Assembly (NCBI GenBank): GCA_029062075.1
Contig: JAIDQW010000126.1
Span: 1-15,601 of the forward strand
Source: Paramuribaculum sp.
GTDB lineage: Bacteria > Bacteroidota > Bacteroidia > Bacteroidales > Muribaculaceae
Reading direction: 5' to 3'
Length of the DNA stretch: 15,601 nt
Below are positions 5,016-15,601 of this stretch, piece by piece; position 1 is the stretch's first letter, and each line of letters begins with the position of its first letter. The position numbers were made by a program, and so were the translations under genes. The notes under the pieces were generated by a model, which was given only the letters and a program-made list of their open reading frames with translations, ran no database searches and was not told the DNA's origin.

Positions 5016-7640
5016 TTACTTTGATGCGGCTTCCACAAGGAGTGAATATGCTGCGGAGAGTCCTTCTGCATCTTTACCGCCCGCCTGGGCGAAACCGGGC
5101 TGACCACCGCCACCACCTTTGATAGCTTTTGCCGCCTCTCTTACCATTTGGGAAGCATTGTGTCCTGTTTTTACCAGATCTTCGGTTACCATAACAGTAA
5201 GAAGCGGCTTTCCGGATACATCATTTGTTGCTCCTACAAATATGGTAGATTCCGGCGAAGCGGCTCTCACTGCGAAGGCAACCGCTTTAGCCATATCGGG
5301 GAGTCGGACACCCCTAAGTGAAACAATCCTGACACCATTTTCAATTTTGGCGGAAGCAATTGCCTCTTTTGCAATGGCAGCTGCCCTTTCATTGAAATAG
5401 TCTTCAGCCTGCTTGCGGAGATCAGCATTTTCCTCAATAGCCTTGCGGAGCGCAGACACAACATCGGGGGCGTTATTCAGCATTGAGCCAATCTCGCGCA
5501 TGGTATTTACCATCTCGTCAACAGATTTCTCAACTGCAGAACCGGTTATAGCTTCAATTCGGCGAATACCGGCCGCAATACTGCTTTCAGAAACAATCTT
5601 AATCATCCCGATATTGCCGGTGTTCGGCACATGAGTTCCACCGCAAAGCTCAACACTGTCACCATATTTGATGACCCTGACCTCGTCGCCGTATTTTTCA
5701 CCGAACAAAGCCATTGCACCCATTTCCTTTGCCTGAGCTATAGGCACATTGCGATGCTCATCTCTCGCAATAGCTTCACGCACCATCTTGTTGGCAAGTT
5801 TTTCCACTTTAGAAAGTTCTTCAGGAGTAAGTTTCTGGAAGTGAGAGAAGTCAAAACGAAGAATTTCCGGAGACACAAAAGAGCCTTTCTGCTCAACGTG
5901 AGTGCCAAGCACTTCTCTGAGAGCGCGGTGCAGCAAGTGAGTAGCCGTGTGATTGCATGATGTGGCAGTTCTCGCTTCCTCATCAATCTTTGCGGTAAAT
6001 GAATCCGCAACATTTTCAGGGAGTTTATTCACAAGGTGCACTCCCATACCGTTTTCACGCTTGGTGTCGAAAATCTCGGTTACTCTGCCTTCACTATCTG
6101 TGAGAGTACCACGGTCACCGGTCTGACCGCCCATTTCTGCATAGAAAGGAGTTTTATCAAGCACGATCTGATAGTACTCCCCTTTTTTCTGCTTGATTTT
6201 GCGGTAACGAAGAATCTTTGCGGGGGATTCCACAAAATCATATCCAATAAATTCAGGTTCACCTTCATTGACAACCACCCAGTCAGCAGCTTCAATAGCA
6301 GCGGCATTTCTTGCCCTTGCTTTCTGAGCTTCCATCTCGGTTTCAAATCCCTTGTGGTCAAGAGTCATACCGTTTTCCTTTAGAATCAGCTCAGTGAGGT
6401 CAAGCGGGAAACCGTAAGTGTCATAAAGTACGAAAGCCTCCTTGCCGGAGATCTCATTCTTACCGTCGGCTTTAGCAGCCACAATGGCACTTTCAAGCAT
6501 TCTGATACCATTTTCAAGAGTGCGCAAAAATGCCTCCTCTTCCTCTTTGATAACCTTCATGATAAGGTCTCTCTGAGCTTTGATTTCGGGATAAGCATCG
6601 CCCATTGTGTCTATCAAAGTGTCAACAAGACGATACATGAACGCCTGCTTCTGCTCAAGGAAAGTGTAAGCATATCGCACAGCTCGGCGCAGTATTCGGC
6701 GGATAACATATCCAGCCTTAGCATTACCCGGAAGCTGTGAATCAGCGATAGAGAATGCTATTGTGCGGACGTGGTCGGCAATAACTCTCATGGCTATATC
6801 TACCTTAGGGTTATCACCGTATTTCTTTCCGGCGAGTGTGGCTATAGTTGTGATAAGCGGAGTGAAGACATCAGTGTCATAGTTGGAAGTTTTTCCCTGA
6901 AGTGCCATGCACAAACGCTCAAAGCCCATACCGGTGTCAATAACCTTAGCGGGCAGCGGTTCAAGTGATCCATCCGCTTTGCGGTTGTACTGCATAAACA
7001 CAAGATTCCATATTTCAATAACCTGCGGATGATCGTGGTTAACGAGATCGCGACCGGGAACTGCCGCTCTCTCCTCATCGCTGCGGAGGTCTATATGAAT
7101 TTCAGAGCAGGGTCCGCAAGGTCCGGTATCACCCATTTCCCAGAAATTATCATGCTTGTTTCCATTGATGATATGGTCGGCGGGAAGGTGCTTTTCCCAA
7201 TAAGAAGCCGCTTCGTCATCTCGCGTGAGTCCCTCTTCAGGAGAGCCCTCGAAAACGGTTGCATAAAGGCGTTCAGGGTCAAGGTGAAGCACATCCACAA
7301 GATACTCCCACGCCCAGTCAATCGCCTCTTTCTTAAAATAATCGCCAAAAGACCAGTTGCCGAGCATTTCAAACATAGTGTGGTGATATGTGTCCATCCC
7401 CACCTCTTCAAGGTCATTGTGCTTACCGCTTACGCGCAGACACTTCTGCGAGTCAGCAACGCGGGGATATTTCACGGCGGCATTACCAAGAATAATGTCC
7501 TTAAACTGGTTCATACCGGCATTAGTAAACATGAGTGTGGGGTCATCCTTCACAACCATAGGAGCTGAAGGAACGATGCGGTGGTTCTTGGATTCAAAAA
7601 AATCCTTGAACGACTGGCGGATTTGCTTTGCTGTGAGCAT
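5016..7640 (-). CDS. alaS: Alanyl-tRNA synthetase
   Basis: AlaRS charges tRNA-Ala in the cytoplasm. With the start at 7640 the protein has 874 residues, the usual family length, and opens with the typical [15 protein letters not shown]. Class II catalytic motifs are present: [11 protein letters not shown] (38-48), [10 protein letters not shown] (173-182) and GMGFERLCM (237-245). The editing domain keeps all four zinc ligands, H564-x3-H568 (HTATH) and C666-x3-H670 (CGGTH). The C-terminal C-Ala domain has the glycine-rich [14 protein letters not shown] (842-855). The frame is open up to 7733, but ATG 7733 lies upstream of the promoter -7 box (7703-7710) and cannot be transcribed from it. ATG 7664, eight codons upstream of 7640, is the only serious alternative start. 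The gene is a single unit, divergent from merR. Confidence 0.97.
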   Translation of the reverse strand: MLTAKQIRQSFKDFFESKNHRIVPSAPMVVKDDPTLMFTNAGMNQFKDIILGNAAVKYPRVADSQKCLRVSGKHNDLEEVGMDTYHHTMFEMLGNWSFGDYFKKEAIDWAWEYLVDVLHLDPERLYATVFEGSPEEGLTRDDEAASYWEKHLPADHIINGNKHDNFWEMGDTGPCGPCSEIHIDLRSDEERAAVPGRDLVNHDHPQVIEIWNLVFMQYNRKADGSLEPLPAKVIDTGMGFERLCMALQGKTSNYDTDVFTPLITTIATLAGKKYGDNPKVDIAMRVIADHVRTIAFSIADSQLPGNAKAGYVIRRILRRAVRYAYTFLEQKQAFMYRLVDTLIDTMGDAYPEIKAQRDLIMKVIKEEEEAFLRTLENGIRMLESAIVAAKADGKNEISGKEAFVLYDTYGFPLDLTELILKENGMTLDHKGFETEMEAQKARARNAAAIEAADWVVVNEGEPEFIGYDFVESPAKILRYRKIKQKKGEYYQIVLDKTPFYAEMGGQTGDRGTLTDSEGRVTEIFDTKRENGMGVHLVNKLPENVADSFTAKIDEEARTATSCNHTATHLLHRALREVLGTHVEQKGSFVSPEILRFDFSHFQKLTPEELSKVEKLANKMVREAIARDEHRNVPIAQAKEMGAMALFGEKYGDEVRVIKYGDSVELCGGTHVPNTGNIGMIKIVSESSIAAGIRRIEAITGSAVEKSVDEMVNTMREIGSMLNNAPDVVSALRKAIEENADLRKQAEDYFNERAAAIAKEAIASAKIENGVRIVSLRGVRLPDMAKAVAFAVRAASPESTIFVGATNDVSGKPLLTVMVTEDLVKTGHNASQMVREAAKAIKGGGGGQPGFAQAGGKDAEGLSAAYSLLVEAASK

Positions 7641-7674
7641 ATTAGAATTTATTGATATTTCCATTATTAATTGA

Positions 7675-7690
7675 ACGCGCATACGCGCGT
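7675..7690 (-). promoter_or_regulatory. GC-rich hairpin in the alaS leader
   Basis: ACGCGC (7675-7680) and GCGCGT (7685-7690) form a perfect six-pair stem with a four-base loop. It lies between the predicted alaS transcription start (about 7696) and the start codons at 7664 and 7640. Its GC content stands out sharply from the A/T-rich surroundings. It could influence mRNA stability or translation or be a protein-binding site. Confidence 0.55.
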
Positions 7691-7702
7691 GAAAAACGAA
7701 TA

Positions 7703-7733
7703 CAAAATTACCTTTTTTTGAGTATATTTGCAA
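7703..7733 (-). promoter_or_regulatory. alaS promoter (TTG-N20-TAATTTTG)
   Basis: Read on the minus strand, TTG (plus-strand 7731-7733) and TAATTTTG (plus-strand 7703-7710) are 20 bases apart. The start site should be near 7696. The -33 element abuts the merR -7 box at 7723-7730, so the two divergent promoters occupy the same DNA. Confidence 0.75.
7723..7730 (+). promoter_or_regulatory. merR promoter -7 box TATATTTG
   Basis: TATATTTG matches TAnnTTTG, 16 bases before ATG 7747, so the leader is about ten bases or shorter. No clear -33 TTG is present. Its position between the alaS -33 and -7 elements means polymerase or MerR binding here would affect both genes. Confidence 0.6.
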
Positions 7734-7746
7734 GCATCAATTTTTT

Positions 7747-8082
7747 ATGGAAAGCTCAGAAAAGAAATATTACAAAATCCGCGAAGTGTCGGAACTACTT
7801 GAAATACCGGCATCTACATTGCGCTTCTGGGAGAGCGAATTCAGCAATCTACGCCCCAAGCGCAATGCCAAAGGCACAAGATTCTATTCGCAGGGAGATA
7901 TGGAGCGTCTCCAGATGATAAAATTTCTTGTTAAAGACCGCGGACTCCACATCGAGGCAGCAAAAAAAGAGATGCGAAACAATCCCAAAGGGATGGAAAA
8001 TACTGCGAGAGCAATAGCCAGACTCAAAGAAATACGCGCTACCTTATGCGGTATGCTTGAGGCATTTGAGCGCCGCCGCTAA
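7747..8082 (+). CDS. MerR-family transcriptional regulator
   Basis: The 111-residue protein begins directly with a MerR winged-helix domain: YYKIREVSELLEIPASTLRFWESEF (about 8-32) contains the helix-turn-helix, and the wing follows in RPKRNAKGTRFYSQGDMERL (36-55). A helical segment (about 56-72) and a short C-terminal helix (87-108) complete it. Classical metal- or drug-sensing MerR proteins are longer and have a long dimerisation coiled coil plus a ligand site. Here there is no cysteine cluster and the C-terminus is short, so the signal is unknown. Divergence from alaS with overlapping promoters suggests autoregulation that could also touch alaS; that is inference. The start is supported by the -7 box at 7723 and by domain alignment. 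Confidence 0.92.
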   Translation: MESSEKKYYKIREVSELLEIPASTLRFWESEFSNLRPKRNAKGTRFYSQGDMERLQMIKFLVKDRGLHIEAAKKEMRNNPKGMENTARAIARLKEIRATLCGMLEAFERRR

Positions 8083-8085
8083 ACC

Positions 8086-8123
8086 CTGCTCCCCAATATT
8101 TTGGAGCAGACTCTAATTTTTTT
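8086..8123 (+). terminator. Intrinsic terminator after merR
   Basis: CTGCTCC (8086-8092) pairs with GGAGCAG (8103-8109); an alternative register adds CCAA-TATT-TTGG at the top. A seven-base T tract at 8117-8123 follows seven bases after the stem, further than ideal, so termination may be partial. Confidence 0.65.
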
Positions 8124-8190
8124 GCGATTAATGTAACTATTCCGGCACCTCATTGCGTCAAATAGTGCAAAAAGACTTTTCCTATAATGG

Positions 8191-8199
8191 TAACTTTTG
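8191..8199 (+). promoter_or_regulatory. Possible promoter -7 box TAACTTTTG for the sigma factor operon
   Basis: TAACTTTTG resembles the TAACTTTG box used elsewhere in the window but has one extra T. A start near 8206 would fit the chosen start codon at 8250 and exclude the upstream ATG 8187. No convincing -33 element is visible. A sigma factor gene may use an alternative promoter, so confidence is low. Confidence 0.35.
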
Positions 8200-8249
8200 C
8201 AAACACTCTTTCGCTACATTCTATCTTTCTGCAGTTCGCGGCAGAAATC

Positions 8250-8753
8250 ATGCACTCCGAGAGCGAGAAAAAAGAAACTGAGAATCGGTTTACTCGTCTT
8301 ATTTCCAAGCATGAGGGGATTATCAACAAGATATGCTACTCTTATGCGATTTGCAGCGATGACTTCAATGATCTGAGGCAGGACGTACTTGTGAATCTGT
8401 GGCGGGGAATGGATTCATTTCGCGGTAACAGCTCCGTGGTAACCTGGGTTTACCGGGTAACTCTCAACACCTGCGTGTCCGCGGCACGCAAACGGGTGGC
8501 AAGAAAAGAGCAACCAATTGCAGGCATTCTGGAACCATCTGAGAATGATGATTCTGAGAACGACAGAGTTGTCATTCTTCACGAGATGATAGCCTCGCTG
8601 CCACTTGAAGATAGAGCATTAATCCTTTTGTGGCTTGACGAGATACCATACGATGAGATTGCGGAAGTGATGGGTTATCCGCGCAACACAGTTGCAGTGA
8701 AACTCCACCGTATTAAGGAAAAGCTGAAGTCAAATTACAAAAATCAGCATTAA
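8250..8753 (+). CDS. ECF-type RNA polymerase sigma factor (sigma-70 family)
   Basis: From ATG 8250 the protein has 167 residues, the normal size of ECF sigma factors. Region 2 spans about 14-81 (FTRLISKHEGIINKICYSY, DLRQDVLVNLWRGMDSFRG, and the DNA-melting part TWVYRVTLNTCVSAARK). Region 4 spans about 108-160, with the helix-turn-helix IPYDEIAEVMGYPRNTVAVKLHRI (132-155). There is no region 1.1 or 3, as expected for the class. An in-frame ATG at 8187 would add 21 residues but overlaps the possible promoter and lacks family similarity, so I prefer 8250. A perfect hairpin (8226-8247) ends two bases before this ATG. The next gene starts two bases after the stop and encodes a membrane protein, the usual place for an anti-sigma factor. 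Confidence 0.92.
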   Translation: MHSESEKKETENRFTRLISKHEGIINKICYSYAICSDDFNDLRQDVLVNLWRGMDSFRGNSSVVTWVYRVTLNTCVSAARKRVARKEQPIAGILEPSENDDSENDRVVILHEMIASLPLEDRALILLWLDEIPYDEIAEVMGYPRNTVAVKLHRIKEKLKSNYKNQH

Positions 8754-8755
8754 CT

Positions 8756-9307
8756 ATGACAGATCAAGAACTCAGAAACGCGTGGCTTGACACTCAGACG
8801 CGTCTCAATCAAATTGAAAAGAAAATGGATTCAGCCCAAAACGGGTTCGACTACAAGCGCCGTACCTCGCTCGATAATCTGGCTGCCCGGTACAAACGCT
8901 TTGCCTTCTTAGGAGTCGCTATGGCTTTGTGTTCCATAGTATGGTTTAAGAATCACATTATCCCGAATCCATACAACACCATCATTCCCTCTATCCTAAT
9001 CCCCTATTTTCTTCTCGCTGCATCAATGGATTACTATCTCATGCTCAAGATTAAATCGATAGATATTGTTAATATGCCGGTGAGCACCGTTTGTAGATTG
9101 GCTGCAAAATACAAAAAGCTGCATCATATCTTCATGCCTATTCTGATTGTTATATGCTGTGCAATTTTAACATTATTTACGATTGCAGTCATTGACAATA
9201 AGGCGATGGTTGCCGGAATTATCACAGGCTTCTTCTTTGGACTGATACTCGGCATAAGGCAGTATCTGAAGTTTATGTCGGATTATAAAAATATATCGGC
9301 TGATTAA
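8756..9307 (+). CDS. Four-helix membrane protein, putative anti-sigma factor
   Basis: This 183-residue protein follows the ECF sigma gene with a two-base gap, so the two are almost certainly co-transcribed. A polar N-terminal domain of about 48 residues (TDQELRNAWLDTQTRLNQIEKKMDSAQ) should be cytoplasmic. Four hydrophobic helices follow at about 49-66, 74-97, 125-146 and 149-168. It lacks the marks of common anti-sigma factors: no HxxxCxxC zinc site, no FecR domain and no large periplasmic sensor domain. Its role as sigma-binding partner rests on operon position and topology. Bacteroides fragilis EcfO/Reo is a known precedent for an ECF sigma factor with an unusual partner, but I cannot show homology. 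A sensor of membrane state is one possibility. Confidence 0.75.
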   Translation: MTDQELRNAWLDTQTRLNQIEKKMDSAQNGFDYKRRTSLDNLAARYKRFAFLGVAMALCSIVWFKNHIIPNPYNTIIPSILIPYFLLAASMDYYLMLKIKSIDIVNMPVSTVCRLAAKYKKLHHIFMPILIVICCAILTLFTIAVIDNKAMVAGIITGFFFGLILGIRQYLKFMSDYKNISAD

Positions 9308-9314
9308 CAATAAT

Positions 9315-9348
9315 TTTGGTGAAGCTCAACTATTTATTATTAACTTTG
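9315..9348 (+). promoter_or_regulatory. Promoter of the M16 peptidase gene (TTTG-N22-TAACTTTG)
   Basis: TAACTTTG at 9341-9348 matches the -7 box exactly. TTTG at 9315-9318 is a candidate -33 element, at 22 bases slightly far. Start is predicted near 9355, leaving a leader of about 38 bases to ATG 9393. This is the ordinary housekeeping-type promoter, so the gene need not depend on the ECF sigma factor upstream. Confidence 0.7.
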
Positions 9349-9392
9349 CCGAAATAAACTACTAAAATCACATACTAATTTCATTTCGCAGT

Positions 9393-12215
9393 ATGAAAAT
9401 TTCCAGACTAATCTCAGCGGCGTTGCTTAGCATCTCCGCTCTTCTGCCGGCCATGGCATCTGCCCAGATGATTCCGCAGTTGCCGACAGACAAAGAGGTG
9501 CGCATCGGCACCCTGCCTAACGGCTTGACATATTACATCCGCCATAATGAGTACCCTAAGGGTCAGGCGGACTTCTACATTGCTCAGAAAGTTGGTTCTA
9601 TTCTTGAAGAGGACAACCAGAGAGGTCTCGCCCACTTCCTTGAGCACATGTGCTTTAACGGAACCACTAACTTTCCCGGCAAAAACCTGATTAACTGGCT
9701 TGAAAGCGTTGGTGTTAAATTCGGAGTCAACCTCAATGCTTACACCAGCATTGATGAAACGGTTTACAATATTTCCAATGTGCCGGTTGCCCGCGAGGGC
9801 GTTCAGGATTCATGCCTGCTCGTTCTTCACGACTGGGCAAACGACCTGCTCCTCCTTCCTGAAGAGATAGATGCAGAAAGAGCAGTGATTCACGAGGAGT
9901 GGCGTCGGTCTAACGTTGGTCAGATGAGAATTCTTGAAAAACTTCTCCCTGTAGTTTATCCAAACGACAAATATGGCTACCGCCTGCCCATCGGCACAAT
10001 GGAGGTTGTTGACAACTTCCCCTATCAGGCACTTCGTGATTACTACGAGAAATGGTACCGTCCTGATCAGCAGGGAATAATAGTTGTCGGAGATATTGAT
10101 GTGGATCGTATCGAGAACAAAATCAAGGAAATGTTCTCTGATATTGAGATGCCGGCAAATGCCGCAGAGCGCATATACTTCCCCGTTGCGGACAATGAAG
10201 GTACTATCTATGCCATCGGTCACGACCCGGAACAGAACAATATCTTAGCAATGATGATGTTTAAGTCAGAGAATTTCCCTGACTCACTCAAAAACACTCA
10301 AGCTTATTATGTAAACTCATATATTCAGGATATGATCGAGCTTATGCTCTCTCATCGCCTGAACGACATCTCATCCAAGCCGGATGCACCTTTTGGAGCT
10401 GCAAGTTTAGGCATTGGCGAGTTCTTCATTGCCAAGACAAAAGATGCTATTTCACTCACTGTGCTTGCCAAGGATAATGATTTGCCAGCCTCTCTTGCCG
10501 CTGCTTACCGCGAACTTCTCCGCGCTCAGCGTGGCGGTTTCACGGTCGGTGAATTCGAGAGAGCCAAGAGCGAACTTCTCAGCCGCGTTGAACGCACTTA
10601 CAATAACCGCCGTCAACGTGAAAACGGCAGCTATGTAAACGAATATGTGGAAAACTTCCTTAACAAAGAGCCTCTCCCCGGCATAGAAACCGAGTGGCCT
10701 CTCTATCAGCAACTCGCTGCCATGATTCCTATTCAGGTTATCAATCAGGCTATGGCTCAAGCAATCACTCCCGACAATCGCGTGGTTATTGCCATGATGC
10801 CGGACAACGCTGAGGGTAACTATCCCACAGAGCAGAACTTCGCTGAAGCTCTCGCAGCGGTTGACTCTGAAACAATTGATCCTTTCGTTGACGAAGTTAA
10901 AGCAGAACCGCTTATTGAAAACATTCTTCCCGCAGGTAAAATCGTATCAACCAAGCATAATGACCTTTGGGATGCCGAAGAGTGGCAGCTCTCTAACGGT
11001 GCCACAGTTATTCTCAAAAAAACAGCCTTTAAGGATGACGAAATACTCTTTAATGCTGTTGCCAACGGAGGATATGCAAACAGCTTCGGACCTGAATATG
11101 CCAACTCCGTTATTTTCAGTCCGTACGCTCTTTCAAGCTTCGGACTCGGCAAATACACAAACTCTGATTTGAATAAGTATCTGAGCGGCAAGCAGGTAGG
11201 CACATCTTTTGGTGTAGGCTCCATTGAAACATCTGTCAGCGGAAACTCAACACCCAAGGACGTTCCCACTCTCATGGAGCTCATATATATGATGTTTACT
11301 GAAATGAATCTTGACAAAGATGAGTTTGACGCTCTTAAGAAAACATATCTCGGTCTTCTGAAAAACAAAGAGAGCGATCCACAGTATGTATTCTCAACCA
11401 AGTTGAGCGAAACCCTCTACTCAAGCCCGTTTATGCGCGATCTCAGCACTGCCGCCATTGAGGGTGCAAGCCGTGAGCAAATCATGGAAATTGTTAAGAC
11501 AGCCACAGCTAATGCCGCAAACTTCACCTTTATATTTGTGGGAAGCATTGACATTGACTCAATGAAACCACTTGTTGAGAAATATATTGCGTCAATTCCA
11601 GGCGACAAGGCTAAAGCAGACCGCAAACCCCGCACTATGCCTGATTCATTCAAACTCAACGGCGGCACAGAAACCACGACATTCACCACCAAGATGCAGA
11701 CACCTCAGACCATATTCAGAATTGTTGGCTGGGGCACAGAGCCTTTCGATATGAAAAATCAGCAGCTCGCATCTGTTTCAGGTCAGATTCTCTCAAAACG
11801 CCTCAACGATGTTGTTCGCGAGGAGATGGGTGCAGTTTATTCTATCGGAGCCGCAGGGGGTCTCGGTTATGCTTCTCAGCAGGCTTCAATCCAGACCGGC
11901 TCTCCTATGAAACCGGAACTCAAAGAGGAAGTTTTCAAAGCTATCCGCGGTCAGTTTGAGGATATGACTACAAATGTTTCAGAGGAGGAACTTGCTAAAG
12001 TTATCGAATATATGGTGAAAAGCTACACTGAAGCCAAGGAGAAAAACGGTCCCTGGTTAAGTGCAATAACTCTCTGGAGCAACAGAGATATTGACAGTTT
12101 CCATGGCAATATCGAAAGCGTCCAGTCAATCACCACCAATGACATCTGCAAGTTTGTCAAGAGTATCCTTGAACAGAACAACTACAGAACAATTGTTCTC
12201 GACCCCGCAGAATAA
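9393..12215 (+). CDS. Secreted M16-family (insulinase/pitrilysin-like) zinc peptidase
   Basis: The 940-residue protein starts with a signal peptide (MKISRLISAALLSISALLPAMASA, cleavage before Gln25), so it acts in the periplasm or envelope. The N-terminal M16 domain carries the inverted zinc motif H81-F-L-E84-H85; the third ligand is probably Glu162 in EEIDAERAVIHEEW, 77 residues downstream as in the family. This domain plus its partner covers roughly 30-500. The C-terminal half (about 530-930) is a second M16 pair; where the zinc motif would sit it reads SPYALSSFGLG, so it is non-catalytic, as is normal for two-domain members. Such enzymes degrade peptides in a closed chamber; the natural substrate here is unknown. 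It is a single gene between its own promoter and a strong terminator. Nothing suggests truncation. Confidence 0.95.
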   Translation: MKISRLISAALLSISALLPAMASAQMIPQLPTDKEVRIGTLPNGLTYYIRHNEYPKGQADFYIAQKVGSILEEDNQRGLAHFLEHMCFNGTTNFPGKNLINWLESVGVKFGVNLNAYTSIDETVYNISNVPVAREGVQDSCLLVLHDWANDLLLLPEEIDAERAVIHEEWRRSNVGQMRILEKLLPVVYPNDKYGYRLPIGTMEVVDNFPYQALRDYYEKWYRPDQQGIIVVGDIDVDRIENKIKEMFSDIEMPANAAERIYFPVADNEGTIYAIGHDPEQNNILAMMMFKSENFPDSLKNTQAYYVNSYIQDMIELMLSHRLNDISSKPDAPFGAASLGIGEFFIAKTKDAISLTVLAKDNDLPASLAAAYRELLRAQRGGFTVGEFERAKSELLSRVERTYNNRRQRENGSYVNEYVENFLNKEPLPGIETEWPLYQQLAAMIPIQVINQAMAQAITPDNRVVIAMMPDNAEGNYPTEQNFAEALAAVDSETIDPFVDEVKAEPLIENILPAGKIVSTKHNDLWDAEEWQLSNGATVILKKTAFKDDEILFNAVANGGYANSFGPEYANSVIFSPYALSSFGLGKYTNSDLNKYLSGKQVGTSFGVGSIETSVSGNSTPKDVPTLMELIYMMFTEMNLDKDEFDALKKTYLGLLKNKESDPQYVFSTKLSETLYSSPFMRDLSTAAIEGASREQIMEIVKTATANAANFTFIFVGSIDIDSMKPLVEKYIASIPGDKAKADRKPRTMPDSFKLNGGTETTTFTTKMQTPQTIFRIVGWGTEPFDMKNQQLASVSGQILSKRLNDVVREEMGAVYSIGAAGGLGYASQQASIQTGSPMKPELKEEVFKAIRGQFEDMTTNVSEEELAKVIEYMVKSYTEAKEKNGPWLSAITLWSNRDIDSFHGNIESVQSITTNDICKFVKSILEQNNYRTIVLDPAE

Positions 12216-12236
12216 AATCTGTTTTTAACCCATAAT

Positions 12237-12275
12237 AAGGCTGCGCCCGAAATAAAAATTCCGGCGCAGCTTTTT
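12237..12275 (+). terminator. Intrinsic terminator after the M16 peptidase
   Basis: GCTGCGCC (12240-12247) pairs perfectly with GGCGCAGC (12263-12270); GAA/TTC can extend the top past a C-C mismatch, and A-T and G-T pairs extend the base. Five T residues (12271-12275) follow directly. Confidence 0.85.
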
Positions 12276-12329
12276 CTGTATTTAATCTTTATTTTGAAAT
12301 TTATTCCACCGTGTTTAATCTTAATTAGT

Positions 12330-12337
12330 TAACTTTG
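12330..12337 (+). promoter_or_regulatory. Promoter -7 box TAACTTTG of the beta-galactosidase gene
   Basis: This exact -7 match lies 38 bases before ATG 12375. No good -33 TTG is seen at 18-22 bases. The position just after a strong terminator makes it the natural promoter for the beta-galactosidase. No binding site for a sugar-responsive regulator was recognised. Confidence 0.65.
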
Positions 12338-12353
12338 TATTCAAGAAATTTAA

Positions 12354-15601
<3,248 letters not shown>

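Noticed and set aside
7641-7733. Longer alaS N-terminus from ATG 7733
   Set aside because: ATG 7733 is upstream of the alaS -7 box, and the extra residues do not resemble alanyl-tRNA synthetases. ATG 7664 remains possible but adds only eight residues.
8183-8188. TATAAT, a perfect Escherichia-type -10 box before the sigma gene
   Set aside because: No TTGACA-like element lies 17 bases upstream, and the other promoters here are of the Bacteroidota TAnnTTTG type; a chance match in A/T-rich DNA is likely.

Overview
The window looks like chromosomal DNA from the phylum Bacteroidota, most likely order Bacteroidales; a gut Muribaculaceae-like genome is plausible but unproven. The main reason is the promoters. 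Almost every transcription start shows the Bacteroidota -7 box TAnnTTTG: TAACTTTG at 887, 2349, 9341 and 12330, TACCTTTG at 4232, and TAATTTTG and TATATTTG in the alaS/merR divergence. Some have a TTG about 18-22 bases upstream, and start codons sit in A/T-rich leaders without clear Shine-Dalgarno sequences. The proteins fit too: a DUF2582-type winged helix, a SulP transporter, a secreted M16 peptidase and a secreted GH2 beta-galactosidase. No mobile element, CRISPR array, rRNA or tRNA was seen.

Layout. At 3-803 is the 3' part of an exported TPR protein; its signal peptide is visible but its start lies off the window. At 960-1169 is a small winged-helix protein. A structured RNA region with an intrinsic terminator (1212-1334) follows, ending 11 bases before rsgA (1346-2290), the 30S assembly GTPase. 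At 2421-4118 is a SulP/STAS anion transporter. Two small envelope genes come next: a 63-residue acidic, cysteine-bearing lipoprotein (4289-4480) and a two-helix membrane protein (4629-4928). A bidirectional terminator (4956-4991) separates them from alaS on the minus strand (5016-7640). alaS and a MerR-family regulator (7747-8082) are transcribed divergently from overlapping promoters. Then come an ECF sigma factor and a four-helix membrane protein in a tight two-gene operon (8250-9307), a secreted two-domain M16 zinc peptidase (9393-12215), and a secreted beta-galactosidase with an N-terminal ricin-like beta-trefoil (12375 to the window end, 3' partial).

How the genes relate. Most transcription units are one gene long with their own promoter and terminator. 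The clear operon is the sigma factor plus membrane protein, which looks like a sigma/anti-sigma pair. rsgA is the exception: it has no recognisable promoter of its own and lies behind the folded RNA and terminator, so it may be read through from the winged-helix gene under attenuation control.

The most interesting candidates are that putative attenuator, where two TGTGCC copies compete for one partner strand; the sigma factor with a non-standard membrane partner and a hairpin next to its start; and the trefoil-GH2 fusion. All are inferences from sequence alone.
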